From NCBI RefSeq assembly GCF_029688625.1, contig NZ_JARULC010000003.1, forward strand, positions 186,001 to 250,000: 64,000 nucleotides of DNA. Direction: 5' to 3'. Shown piece after piece: positions 45,759-54,209 of this stretch; the stretch's first letter is position 1; each line of letters begins with the position of its first letter. A model generated the notes under the pieces. The model was not told the DNA's origin. It searched no databases and worked only from the letters and a program-made list of their open reading frames with translations. The DNA comes from Qipengyuania marincola. Its GTDB lineage: Bacteria; Pseudomonadota; Alphaproteobacteria; Sphingomonadales; Sphingomonadaceae. The translations under genes were made by a program, and so were the position numbers.

Positions 45759-46492
45759 GTAGCGAGGTCATCGAGGCCGTTTATCGCGCATTCGCAGACG
45801 AGACGCGTCCAAGCTATCTTAACCGATCCCCCTATCGTGACTCCGAAGAAGATCGCGTTCTCGGTCAATTGGTATCAATCGATCTTCGCGAGCTTCCGAA
45901 TGGGGCAATCGGTCCATACGCAGGTTGGGCGATGACCACCGTCGGGGGGCCGAAAGATTATCGGTATTTTCTGCCGCGCGTCCTGCAACTAGCGATCGAA
46001 GAACCAACGTGGCTTGGCCTTGAGCCGCCACTGCTTACATGGCGCATCCAGAAAGGCGGCTGGTCCAATTTCAGCCAAGAAAAACGAGAGGCTGTTTTGG
46101 GGGTTTTTGCCCATGCTATGGCCAGAGGTCTCTCAGCGCATCCGTTCGACGATGTCAGTTATCTCTCATGGTGGAGCGGCGCAGCGGCCCTCGATTGGCC
46201 GGTGGAACGCGGATGCGAAATTATCCGAAGCCTGCACGGCCAGAACGTCGCTCTACAGCTCGCCACTTCCATCGTCGAGGAATACCCCAATCTCTTAAAG
46301 GAGGGCCGCCTCAAAGCGCAGTTTGCCGAGGAGTATGAGGACGAAGCCGCGTTGAGTGAGATGACCCGTTTCCTCCTGTCGGATGAGACCGAGGCTAGGA
46401 TCATCGAAGCATCAAGCGGCGCGAGCGACGACGACGTCTCGATGATACTCGAGCCTGCCTTAGCCTATATCGAGCTGTTCCGGTCGACCTGA
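45722..46492 (+). CDS. Uncharacterised 256-residue protein overlapping accC
   Basis: Up to 256 residues; the only start seen in the frame upstream of the obvious coding part is GTG 45722, 37 bp inside accC, so the first 12 residues are uncertain. Tryptophan-rich segments ([20 protein letters not shown], about 75-95; [18 protein letters not shown], about 145-162) and acidic helical C-terminus. No family recognised. GC is clearly lower than in accC. It might be a late insertion that recruited accC's transcript. Confidence 0.6.
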   Translation: MARGLAQGARGLSSEVIEAVYRAFADETRPSYLNRSPYRDSEEDRVLGQLVSIDLRELPNGAIGPYAGWAMTTVGGPKDYRYFLPRVLQLAIEEPTWLGLEPPLLTWRIQKGGWSNFSQEKREAVLGVFAHAMARGLSAHPFDDVSYLSWWSGAAALDWPVERGCEIIRSLHGQNVALQLATSIVEEYPNLLKEGRLKAQFAEEYEDEAALSEMTRFLLSDETEARIIEASSGASDDDVSMILEPALAYIELFRST

Positions 46493-46504
46493 CCGGACTT
46501 CACA

Positions 46505-47299
46505 TCAATCCCTAAAACTCGGATCGATCCGGTCGAGCTTGCGCAGCAGCGCCGGCCATGCAAGCCCGTTGGCGACCATGCCGATACCCTCTGCGGGGGT
46601 CTGCGCTTGGACCTTTTCCGGCGTGCCCTGCGGCGGGTTGTTGAGGTTTTCGCGGCCGGCACTCAGCATGCGGACCTGCGCCGTGCAGGCGCGCTCGATG
46701 AAATAGAGCCGCAGGAAGCATTCGGCGACTGTCTTGCCGATTGCCAGCGTGCCGTGGTTGCGCAGTATCATCGCGTGCTTGTCGCCCATGTCCTCGACCA
46801 GCCGCTCGCGCTCTTCGAGGTCGGTCGCGATGCCTTCGTATTCGTGATAGGCGATGTCGTGCCGCGCGATCATGCCGGTCTGCGTGTGCTCCATCAGCCC
46901 CTCCGACATAGCGCTCACCGCCTGCCCGTCGGGCGTATGGAGGTGCATCACGGCATGCGCATCCTCACAATTCATGTGCAGCGCGGAATGGATCGTGAAG
47001 CCCGCCGGATTGACCGGATGCGCAGTCTCGATCACCGGCTGGCCCTCGGTGTCGATCTTGACGAGGCTCGATGCGGTGATTTCCTCGAACATCATGTCGT
47101 AGGGGTTAATCAGGAAATGGTGCTCCGGCCCCGGCACACGCGCGGACAGGTGCGTGAAGATGAGATCGTCCCAGCCATAATGCGCCACCAGCCGATAGGC
47201 CGCCGCGAGATCGACACGAACCGCCCATTCCTCGTCGCTGACCGAGCCGCGAATGTGGCTGTCGTCATTGGCGGATTTGGTTTCGAGTACGGTGGCCAT
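46505..47299 (-). CDS. Class II aldolase/adducin family protein
   Basis: 264 residues from ATG 47299 (GGAGAGA Shine-Dalgarno 6 bp upstream). Zinc-ligand His residues are seen in HLHTPDG (about 114) and RNHGTLAIG (about 193), with LSARVPG near the N-terminus, the family layout of fuculose-phosphate aldolase and adducin head domains. Substrate unknown. Convergent with the preceding unknown gene with 12 bp between. Confidence 0.88.
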   Translation of the reverse strand: MATVLETKSANDDSHIRGSVSDEEWAVRVDLAAAYRLVAHYGWDDLIFTHLSARVPGPEHHFLINPYDMMFEEITASSLVKIDTEGQPVIETAHPVNPAGFTIHSALHMNCEDAHAVMHLHTPDGQAVSAMSEGLMEHTQTGMIARHDIAYHEYEGIATDLEERERLVEDMGDKHAMILRNHGTLAIGKTVAECFLRLYFIERACTAQVRMLSAGRENLNNPPQGTPEKVQAQTPAEGIGMVANGLAWPALLRKLDRIDPSFRD

Positions 47300-47404
47300 G
47301 GCTGTCTCTCCGGGTTTCGCTTTGGCCACACCTTACACGCCAGCCCCGTCGGGCTCAAATCCAAAGCTGCGTGAACATTTCGGCAGTCGGCGGGTTCTGG
47401 TGTT

Positions 47405-48520
47405 ATGACCTTGCAACCCCAAGCCTTCACCCGCACCGACGATCTGCCCACCCCGCGCGAGCCGGTCGGCCATGTCAAACTCCTGTTCGACGGCGACGCG
47501 ACCGACGACGAGCATCCGATCCATGACATCTCCGCCTGCGCTTTTGGTGGGGAAACGCTGTTCGTGGCAGGCGACGAGGCCCATGGTGTCGAGCGCCTCA
47601 CGCCGGGAAAATACGGCTGGTTCGAGAACCATGTCCGCTATCCGCTCAAGGAATTCATCGATCTCAAGGATCCCGAGGAAGAGATCGACATCGAAGGTCT
47701 TGCCATTCATGACGATTGGCTGTGGGTAACAGGGAGCCATTCGCGCACTCGCCACGACCCGCGCGACGATGGCGCGGAGCCGGATTGCATCGATCTGGCG
47801 AAGCTCGCCGACCTAAAGGACACCCGCCCGCGCTGCGTTCTGGCGCGCATTCCGCTGCTCTACGACGAGGACGGCTTTGCCGTGCCGATCGAGCAGCATG
47901 GCGATCGCAAGGCCGGTCTGGTAGCCCAGAAGAAGGATCACGGCAGCAAGCTCGGCCGCTATCTCGCGAAGGACCCGTTGATCGGCCCGTCGATGCGAAT
48001 GGCGGCGAAGGAAGGCGGGCTGGATATCGAGGGCATCGCCGCTGCCGGGCCGACTCGCGTCGCCCTCGGCCTCCGCGGGCCCGTGATCCAGACCTTCGCC
48101 GTCCTGCTCGAACCGCGGATCGAACCGAAGGATTCCGGCAAGCTGCACCTTCCGGGCAAGCCGCACCAGCGGCTCGTCGATCTCGGGGGGCTCGGCATTC
48201 GCGATCTGCTGGCTGACGGCGCCAATCTCCTGATCCTCGCCGGGCCGACGCAGGACCTCGACGGGCGCTGCGCAATCTATCGCTGGACGAACTGGGCGAA
48301 CGAGGAGCCGGAAAACGAGGAGACGGTACGTCTCCATCGGCCCGAACGGCTGTTTGATCTGCCCGTAAAGCTCGAAGCGGATCACCCCGAGGGAATCGAG
48401 TTCATGACCGACGACGATGGCAAGCGGCGGCTGCTGGTGTTTTACGACAGTCCCAATCCGGACCGGCTCGATACCGAGGATGGCACGATCCTCGCCGATC
48501 TATTCGCTATCGACGAGTAA
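47405..48520 (+). CDS. DUF3616-domain protein
   Basis: 371 residues with no signal peptide. Beta-propeller-like repeats with ISACAFGGETLFVAGDE and IEGLAIHDDWLWVTGSHS and a closing HPEGIEFMTDDDGKRRLLVFYDSP segment are typical of DUF3616 proteins. Function unknown. Divergent from the aldolase-type gene. Confidence 0.78.
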   Translation: MTLQPQAFTRTDDLPTPREPVGHVKLLFDGDATDDEHPIHDISACAFGGETLFVAGDEAHGVERLTPGKYGWFENHVRYPLKEFIDLKDPEEEIDIEGLAIHDDWLWVTGSHSRTRHDPRDDGAEPDCIDLAKLADLKDTRPRCVLARIPLLYDEDGFAVPIEQHGDRKAGLVAQKKDHGSKLGRYLAKDPLIGPSMRMAAKEGGLDIEGIAAAGPTRVALGLRGPVIQTFAVLLEPRIEPKDSGKLHLPGKPHQRLVDLGGLGIRDLLADGANLLILAGPTQDLDGRCAIYRWTNWANEEPENEETVRLHRPERLFDLPVKLEADHPEGIEFMTDDDGKRRLLVFYDSPNPDRLDTEDGTILADLFAIDE

Positions 48521-48538
48521 GCACCGCCGGGAACGGCG

Positions 48539-49300
48539 TCAGAAGGTGAACCGCAGGCTGGCCGCCGCGGAAACGCCGATGCGTCCGCCGTATTGTTGCA
48601 GGGCAAGCCAGGACTTGATCGGCCCCTCGCGCGTTTCCTTCTCATAGAACGCGCTGATCGAGGACACGGCATCCCAGCTTGCGAAGGGGTATTGCGTGCG
48701 CGAGGCCATCATTCCGATGCGCGCATCCTTGTCCAGCTTGCGCGAAAAGCCGGCCTCCGAATGCCACGCATTGCGCACGTCGTAGCGCCCGCTGCTGTAA
48801 AGATCGCGCCGCTGCTCCACCCAGATGTCGGTTTTGTCGAGCGCCATGTAGAGGCCCGATCCGACCGAGGCGTCATGCGCATATACGTGCTCCAGCGAAT
48901 TGTCGGAGACCATGTGGAGCTTGGCCGAGCCATAGACCCAGAGACGCGGCGCCACCCGCTCGAAGCGGGTCACCGACACATTGAAATTCGCGACCTGTGT
49001 CGGCCCTTCGCGGAAATTCCGCATGGCTGAACCGTCAAGCGGGCGAAGGTGTTCGAGTTCCGGGCGCAGTTCCGTCCGATGCCACTCGGTTTCCGAACGC
49101 AGTTGCCATTTCCCCAGGCTCGTCGAAACGGTCGCAGTCTGCACTTCGGCGACACTGGGGTCGAGTTCGGAGTAGGCGCCCGCATTCCAGGTGGTCGCAA
49201 GCTTGATCCGCGGCTCATCGGCCAGCGCGGGGGTTGCTACGGGAAGCGTCAGTGCGATCATTGCACCGCGCACGCAGAGGGTTCGGATGCTACAGCTCAT
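48539..49300 (-). CDS. Putative outer-membrane beta-barrel protein
   Basis: 253 residues from ATG 49300. A signal peptide (about 12-28, VATPALADE) is followed by alternating hydrophobic/polar strands and ends in LRFTF, the C-terminal aromatic signature of outer-membrane barrels. Repeated YGSAK, MASRTQYPF, ISAFYEKE segments look like barrel strands. No named family recognised. The start is not certain because no Shine-Dalgarno is evident; ATG 49336 is an alternative. Confidence 0.65.
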   Translation of the reverse strand: MSCSIRTLCVRGAMIALTLPVATPALADEPRIKLATTWNAGAYSELDPSVAEVQTATVSTSLGKWQLRSETEWHRTELRPELEHLRPLDGSAMRNFREGPTQVANFNVSVTRFERVAPRLWVYGSAKLHMVSDNSLEHVYAHDASVGSGLYMALDKTDIWVEQRRDLYSSGRYDVRNAWHSEAGFSRKLDKDARIGMMASRTQYPFASWDAVSSISAFYEKETREGPIKSWLALQQYGGRIGVSAAASLRFTF

Positions 49301-49372
49301 GGGAGGTCGCCGGATAGGCAGGGGGTGCGCGACCACTTATGCACCCCGCTGACGAGACTTCGGGAAAGGCGC

Positions 49373-49633
49373 TCAGTCCGGCACGCGCGGCGTGTCGGGC
49401 ACCCAGCCGTCGGGCTTGAAACCCGGGTCGCGATCCGGTCCTGGCGTATCGACGTTCGGCGAAGGATCGTCGGGCACGCGCGGTACGTCCGGAACCCAGC
49501 CATCCGGCTTCGGGCGAACGTCTTCGCCGACGGTTGGCGTGTAGGCCGGCTTGGGCCGATCGGCAGAGGCCGCAGTCGCAAGCGACGCAGCCACCGTCCC
49601 GGCTATCAGGGCGGTTAAAAATCGGGATCTCAT
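49373..49633 (-). CDS. Small secreted Pro/Asp-rich repeat protein with a CtrA box
   Basis: 86 residues: signal peptide 1-24 (ATAASA-D), then a Pro-rich mature part carrying two nearly identical 14-residue repeats (KPDGWVPDVPRVPD at 42-55 and KPDGWVPDTPRVPD at 73-86, one difference). The second repeat is the very C-terminus. Good AGGAG Shine-Dalgarno. A full CtrA operator lies 35-50 bp upstream of the start. No family recognised; it might be a cell-surface or envelope-linked protein. Confidence 0.7.
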   Translation of the reverse strand: MRSRFLTALIAGTVAASLATAASADRPKPAYTPTVGEDVRPKPDGWVPDVPRVPDDPSPNVDTPGPDRDPGFKPDGWVPDTPRVPD

Positions 49634-49667
49634 CGCAGCTCTCCTGTTGAGGGTTGGGAGCAGGATG

Positions 49668-49683
49668 TTAACCTTTTGTTAAC
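49668..49683 (-). promoter_or_regulatory. CtrA binding site upstream of the small repeat-protein gene
   Basis: TTAA-N7-TTAAC reads on both strands (TTAACCTTTTGTTAAC on the plus strand, 49668-49683), an exact match to the full CtrA operator of alphaproteobacteria. It is 35 bp upstream of the start codon at 49633, in promoter position. Confidence 0.7.
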
Positions 49684-49820
49684 TATTTCTCGTCGGCGCA
49701 AACGTAGTAATGCCAATGAGTTACTGGTTTTTCTGTCAATTTCGGCTTTACGATGCCGGGTTGCGTCGTCGCGAACGATCGCGTTGCGGAGACGCTCCGA
49801 ATATGTCGCAGGCGCGATAC

Positions 49821-50252
49821 TTAATCGAAGGAAAATCCGGCAGCCTTGGCTTCTTCAATGACTTGCGCGCCCGTCCGCCGCGGATGGTCGCCGCTGATCC
49901 GGCACCAGTCGGCCGCTTCGTCGACGAATATCTCTTTCTCGATTCCATGCGAAGTTGCCGCATCGAACAGGCCAGCGGAAAAGCTGCGATTCCCCGTCGG
50001 CAGGAAGCGGAACCACAGATGGCTCCCGCAGGTGCCGCAAAAGGCGCGTTCGGCCCATTCGCTCGAACGATAGACAGTGGCGCGATCCTCGCCCTCGACC
50101 CTTGCCTCTTTGCCGGTCTGCGCAGTGTAGATCGCGCCCGACCAGCGGCGGCACATGCCACACTGGCAGATTTCGATCTCGTGCGCCGGTGCTGTGATCG
50201 CGATCTTTACTGCCTTGCAGAGGCAGTGTCCGTGGATGATCTCCTCGGCCAT
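49821..50252 (-). CDS. GFA/CENP-V-type zinc-binding protein
   Basis: 143 residues of the GFA fold with its cysteine zinc ligands: CLC (about 10-12), CQCGMC (about 29-34) and FCGTCGS (about 71-77). Related proteins bind glutathione or act in formaldehyde handling, but most are uncharacterised. ATG 50252; a GTG just before it is an alternative. It starts 6 bp after the Lrp-type gene's stop and is likely co-transcribed with it. Confidence 0.85.
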   Translation of the reverse strand: MAEEIIHGHCLCKAVKIAITAPAHEIEICQCGMCRRWSGAIYTAQTGKEARVEGEDRATVYRSSEWAERAFCGTCGSHLWFRFLPTGNRSFSAGLFDAATSHGIEKEIFVDEAADWCRISGDHPRRTGAQVIEEAKAAGFSFD

Positions 50253-50258
50253 CACCCG

Positions 50259-50723
50259 CTAGCCCAGCGGAACGCCAGGCTCGCTCTTGCTCGTGCGGAT
50301 GGTGAGCGATGTCTTGACGCTCGCCACGTTCGGCGCGGGCGTCAGCTTGCTGGTGAGAAATTCCTGGAAGCTCTGCAGGTCGCGGCTCACGATCTTGATG
50401 ATGAAATCGATTTCGCCATTCAGCATGTGAACCTCGCGCACCTCGGGCAGGTCGCGCATCGCCTCCTCGAATTCGCGCAAGGCATCTTCGGCCTGGCTCT
50501 TCAGGCTGACCATGGCGAAGACGGTGATCGAGAAGCCGAGTTTTCCGGGGTCGAGATCGGCGTGATAGCCCTTGATGACGCCTTCTTCCTCCAGCGCGCG
50601 CACCCGGCGCAGGCAGGGCGGCGCGGTCAGCCCGACGCGATGGGCGAGCTCGACATTGGTGATGCGCCCCTCCGCCTGTAATTCGCCAAGCAGCTTGCGA
50701 TCGATATCATCCAGATTGGCCAT
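50259..50723 (-). CDS. Lrp/AsnC-family transcriptional regulator
   Basis: 154 residues: winged HTH (DDIDRKLLGELQAEGRITNVELAHRVGL, about 5-30, recognition helix APPCLRRVRALEEEGVI) and the RAM effector domain with EVREVHMLNGEIDFII. Such regulators respond to amino acids. It is co-directional with the GFA gene and divergent from the degenerate histidine kinase. Confidence 0.9.
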   Translation of the reverse strand: MANLDDIDRKLLGELQAEGRITNVELAHRVGLTAPPCLRRVRALEEEGVIKGYHADLDPGKLGFSITVFAMVSLKSQAEDALREFEEAMRDLPEVREVHMLNGEIDFIIKIVSRDLQSFQEFLTSKLTPAPNVASVKTSLTIRTSKSEPGVPLG

Positions 50724-50954
50724 GACCCGTGTAGCCCCCAAATGCCTCTTGCAGTTCCCGATCCCACGCCCACCTTGCGAAACGATAACGACGCATGTGG
50801 AGCCTGTTCGATAACATTATTATCTTTGCCAGCAATTGTCCCGCTTTGCAACGCGGAGGCAACTTTCCGTTCAGCGTAAGTTTTGCACGGATAGAAAGTC
50901 TAAAGGTGCGATGGTTTACGCTTCGCCAACCTTAATCCCCCATTCGGAGTTTCG

Positions 50955-52766
50955 ATGCATTTCGACGATCGCCTTGCCACTGTGCTGCGCAACCGCGCCA
51001 CCGGCGAGCGCGCGTGCAAGACGCAGTTCCGGCAGCTGATCGATCTGCTGGGCGAACGGCCGCAGGCAGGCGACCCCGCGCTGAAGGCGGCCGCCTATCT
51101 CCGCCTGATCGCTCTTGCGGAGACGATCGGGGCGGATGAGCGTGCAAGGATCGTGGGCGAAACCGGCTGGCGGTTCCGCAATCCAGAATTGGTAAAATGG
51201 TTCGGCGAGGCACACCCCAAGGTGGCCGCCGCGGCGCTTTACCGCGCGAAACTGAGCGGGGAAGAATGGGAAGTTCTCATCCCGAAACTGCCGATCCGTG
51301 CGCGTGGCTTTCTGCGGCACCGGCGCGACCTTCCCGAAGAGGCGGTGCGCGTGCTCGACCGGCTCGGCGTGCAGGACCGCGCCCTGCCCCTGCCCGAACT
51401 AGCTGAAGCCACCGCCGTCGAGACACGAGACGATGCAGATGCCGGGGACCTGGCAAACGATCCCGCCCCCTTCGTTCTCGACACCGCGCTCGATGACGAT
51501 TCACCGACGCAGGAGGCGCCTGCAAGCGAGGCTCCCGAAGCAGCACCGCAGATCGCCCCCCCGCCGCCGACGGAGCAACAGCACGCCCCCCGCACGTCCG
51601 GTCGCGAACCCGAACCGAACGGCATTCGCGCGCTCGTCGACCGAATCGAGGCATTCAAGCGCACGCGCGGCAGCAGCGCGGGGCAAGGTGCGCCATCGCT
51701 CCCGCTCGGCGAGCTCGATCCGCCTCAACCGCGCGAGGCAATCCAGAACTTCCTGTTCGGAACCGACACGCAGGGCAGGATCGACTGGGCCGACGAGACG
51801 GTCGCACCGATGATCATCGGCACGATGCTGGGCGAGCTAGAGTGCAGCGACGGCGCTGTCGCGGACCTGGGCGCTGCCATTCGCAACCGTCGCCCGATCG
51901 GCGACGGGCGGGTCGTGCTTCAGGGCGGCGAGGCGATTTCCGGGGACTGGATTGTCGATGCGACGCCCTGCTTCACGCGGGACGACGGCCGCTTCAAAGG
52001 GTATGTCGGTCGTTTTCGCCGGATCGCCCCGGCACAGGAAGGCCGGCGGCAGGAGGCCGCCGATCGGTTGCGGCAGCTGCTTCACGAATTGCGCACCCCG
52101 GTGAACGCGATGCAGGGGAACGCCGAGGTTATCCAGCAGCAGATCTTCGGCCCCACTCCACATGAATATCGCGCGCTCGCGGCCACGATCGCCGGGGACA
52201 GCGCCCGCATCCTGGCGGGCTTCGACGAGCTCGACCGGCTGGCCCGGCTCGAGACCGGCTCGCTCGACCTCGAGGAGGGCAGCGCCGATTTCGCGGCCAT
52301 CGCGCGGGCGCAGGTTGCGCAGCTGCAGACGGTCCTCAAGCCGCGTGTCGCGCAGTTCGAAACCTCGCTTACCACCGATGCCGCGCTGCTTCCGCTGGCG
52401 CAGGGCGAAGCCGAGATGCTAGCCTGGCGCATCCTTGCAACCCTGGCCGGCGCTACGGGAGCAGGCGAGACGATCCATCTCGACCTCAGGACACAGGACG
52501 AACAGGCCACGTTGCGGGCGCGGTTGCCAGCATCGCTCGCGCGCGAGGCGGATGTCTTCTCGAACGAGGCGCGCGCCGCAAGTGGCGCAGTCAGCGCAGG
52601 CATCTTCGGACCCGGCTTCTCGCTGCGCCTTGCCCGCGCCGAAGCGCGGGCGGCCGGTGGAGAATTTTCCCGCGATGGCGAATGGTTGGTATTGTCGCTG
52701 CCGCTCTTGACCGGCGCGCAGCGCCTGCCTAGCCCGGCTGATGCGCCCGATCGCGCTGCCGGCTGA
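50955..52766 (+). CDS. Histidine-kinase-like protein with degenerate catalytic domain
   Basis: 603 residues, no TM segments. Residues 1-140 are a helical repeat region, 150-240 a Pro/Glu-rich linker, about 255-360 a PAS-like domain, then a good dimerisation H-box LLHELRTPVNA (H377). The ATP-binding part is abnormal: no N-box Asn (LAWRILATLAGATGAG at the expected place), no DxGxG box, and only a G2-like FGPGFSLRLA. It may therefore be a phosphatase or a scaffold taking phosphate from elsewhere, like DivL-type pseudokinases. ATG 50955. Confidence 0.8.
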   Translation: MHFDDRLATVLRNRATGERACKTQFRQLIDLLGERPQAGDPALKAAAYLRLIALAETIGADERARIVGETGWRFRNPELVKWFGEAHPKVAAAALYRAKLSGEEWEVLIPKLPIRARGFLRHRRDLPEEAVRVLDRLGVQDRALPLPELAEATAVETRDDADAGDLANDPAPFVLDTALDDDSPTQEAPASEAPEAAPQIAPPPPTEQQHAPRTSGREPEPNGIRALVDRIEAFKRTRGSSAGQGAPSLPLGELDPPQPREAIQNFLFGTDTQGRIDWADETVAPMIIGTMLGELECSDGAVADLGAAIRNRRPIGDGRVVLQGGEAISGDWIVDATPCFTRDDGRFKGYVGRFRRIAPAQEGRRQEAADRLRQLLHELRTPVNAMQGNAEVIQQQIFGPTPHEYRALAATIAGDSARILAGFDELDRLARLETGSLDLEEGSADFAAIARAQVAQLQTVLKPRVAQFETSLTTDAALLPLAQGEAEMLAWRILATLAGATGAGETIHLDLRTQDEQATLRARLPASLAREADVFSNEARAASGAVSAGIFGPGFSLRLARAEARAAGGEFSRDGEWLVLSLPLLTGAQRLPSPADAPDRAAG

Positions 52767-52799
52767 TCCGGCAGACGGACGGGTCGCGCGGGGTCGCTA

Positions 52800-53816
52800 G
52801 TGGGGACCGATCCGATTCCGAAAGCCAATCTCCTAGAACCACCGTCACCGCGTCAGAAGGTGCAGTTCAAGGACGGGTTCGGCCAGCGTGCCGTACTCAC
52901 CGTGGATACGGAGGAGGAATTCGACTGGCAGCGCGATTTCTCGCGCCAAGGCCATACACTCGAGCACCTGCCGCGGCTGGCGAAGTTCCAGCAGTTTTGC
53001 GGCACCATCGGGGTCAAGCCGATCTATTTGCTCGACTGGCCGGTCGCCCAATCGGATATCGCGCAGGACATCATCGGCAGCGCGGTCGCGGCGGGAGAGG
53101 CCGAGATCGGCGTGCAACTCCATCCCTGGGTGAACCCCCCGCATGATGAAGACGTCAACCGGCGCTCGAGCTTTCCGGGAAATTTGCCGCCCGCCCTTGA
53201 GCGCGACAAGTTCCGGCGGCTGCGCGATCTGCTGGAAGAGAAGTTCGGTGCCGTCCCGCGCATCTACCGCGCCGGGCGCTACGGGCTTGGCCCGGCAACC
53301 GCGACTATCCTGTCCGAAACCGGCATCGCAATCGACACCTCGGTCCGCGCGTGCTTCGACTACAGCGCGGAAGGCGGCCCCGATTATCGCCGGCACCCGA
53401 CCTGGCCTTACTGGAGCGACGCGGGGCGCAGCCTCATCGAGCTGCCGCTGACAACCGTATATTGGGGGATGCTGCGGCGTCAGGGCGAAAGCCTGTTCCC
53501 GGCAATCCAGCGCGCGCCACGGCTGGCGGGCCTGTGTACGCGGCTCGGCCTGCTGGAACGGATTGCGCTCACCCCGGAAGGCGTCTCGCCCGAAGAGGCG
53601 CTGAAGGCCGTCGACATCGCGCTCGATGACGGGCTGCCGATCCTCAACATCAGCTTTCACAGCCCTTCGCTGTCGCCCGGCCACACACCCTATGTGCGGA
53701 CCGAAGACGATCTCGACGATTTCTACGACTGGCTGCGCGCCGTGTTCGGTTATCTCGACCGACGGGGCGTCAGGCCGGCCACAGTCGCGCAAATCATCGA
53801 CGCCGCCATCGTCTAG
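52800..53816 (+). CDS. Polysaccharide deacetylase-family (WalW-like) protein
   Basis: 338 residues. LTVDTEEEFDW near the N-terminus supplies the Asp-rich metal motif, VQLHPWVNP the His pair region, and NISFHSPSLSPGH the C-terminal His motif, which together match the NodB-homology/WalW branch. Start is GTG at 52800. No sugar-binding domain is attached. It would deacetylate or hydrolyse a surface polysaccharide; substrate unknown. Same strand as the preceding gene, 33 bp gap. Confidence 0.82.
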   Translation: MGTDPIPKANLLEPPSPRQKVQFKDGFGQRAVLTVDTEEEFDWQRDFSRQGHTLEHLPRLAKFQQFCGTIGVKPIYLLDWPVAQSDIAQDIIGSAVAAGEAEIGVQLHPWVNPPHDEDVNRRSSFPGNLPPALERDKFRRLRDLLEEKFGAVPRIYRAGRYGLGPATATILSETGIAIDTSVRACFDYSAEGGPDYRRHPTWPYWSDAGRSLIELPLTTVYWGMLRRQGESLFPAIQRAPRLAGLCTRLGLLERIALTPEGVSPEEALKAVDIALDDGLPILNISFHSPSLSPGHTPYVRTEDDLDDFYDWLRAVFGYLDRRGVRPATVAQIIDAAIV

Positions 53817-53873
53817 CATCTTGCCCTTGTCGCGGCACGCGGCTAGGCGCTTCCTTCCGCATGCGGTGCATGG

Positions 53874-53950
53874 GGGCCTGTAGCTCAGTTGGTTAGAGCT
53901 GGCCGCTCATAACGGCTAGGTCGCGGGTTCGAGTCCTGCCGGGCCCACCA
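53874..53950 (+). tRNA. tRNA with CAT anticodon, probably tRNA-Ile2 (lysidine)
   Basis: 77 nt with CCA. Acceptor GGGCCTG/CGGGCCC, D-loop AGTTGGTT, anticodon loop CTCATAA, T-arm GGGTTCGAGTCC. CAT tRNAs are initiator, elongator Met or Ile2. The C4-G69 and C5-G68 acceptor pairs favour Ile2 (they are TilS recognition features), and it lacks initiator marks. Elongator Met cannot be excluded. Its last 17 nt are the left att core of the island. Confidence 0.85.
53934..53950 (+). repeat. attL core, tRNA 3' end
   Basis: TCCTGCCGGGCCCACCA. This is the T-arm/acceptor 3' end of the CAT tRNA and is repeated at the right end of the island. Confidence 0.85.
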
Positions 53951-53968
53951 CCCCCACCGCCGGACGGC

Positions 53969-54005
53969 AGAAAAGCGTAGATTACTGTGTAGTCTACGCT
54001 TTTCT
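53969..54005. terminator. 13-bp inverted repeat after the tRNA
   Basis: AGAAAAGCGTAGA (53969-53981) pairs perfectly with TCTACGCTTTTCT (53993-54005) around an 11-nt loop. A T run ends the right arm, and an A run begins the left arm, so it can terminate transcription in both directions; it probably ends the tRNA transcript. Confidence 0.7.
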
Positions 54006-54010
54006 CGTCG

Positions 54011-54036
54011 AACTGTGACACATAACTGTGACACAT
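54011..54036 (+). repeat. Left pair of 13-bp direct repeats containing TGTGACACA
   Basis: AACTGTGACACAT occurs twice in tandem (54011-54023 and 54024-54036), the second copy running into the integrase start codon. The same TGTGACACA core occurs as a 13-bp-spaced pair at the right end. They look like integrase arm-type binding sites. Confidence 0.7.
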
Positions 54037-54209
54037 GAGCGACGAAATGGCGAACTATCCGGGCCTCTACAAACCCGAGAACTCTGCGAACTGGCACGTG
54101 CGCAAGCGCACACCAAAAGACCTTCGTCATGTCGAAAAGAGAGAGTCGATCCGCAGCAGCCTTGGTACGAGCGACAAGCGCGAGGCCATTCGACGTTATC
54201 CGTTAAAGC
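54035..54209 (+). pseudogene. Tyrosine recombinase (integrase) N-terminal remnant
   Basis: About 58 codons match the N-terminus of a tRNA-targeting integrase family (MANYPGLYKPENSANWHVRK, then PKDLRH, SLGTSDKREAIRRYPLKL). After that the sequence abruptly becomes hsdM at about 54206-54212, in another frame, so the catalytic domain with R-H-R-Y is lost. The start codon overlaps the left repeat pair. It cannot act as a recombinase. Confidence 0.85.
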
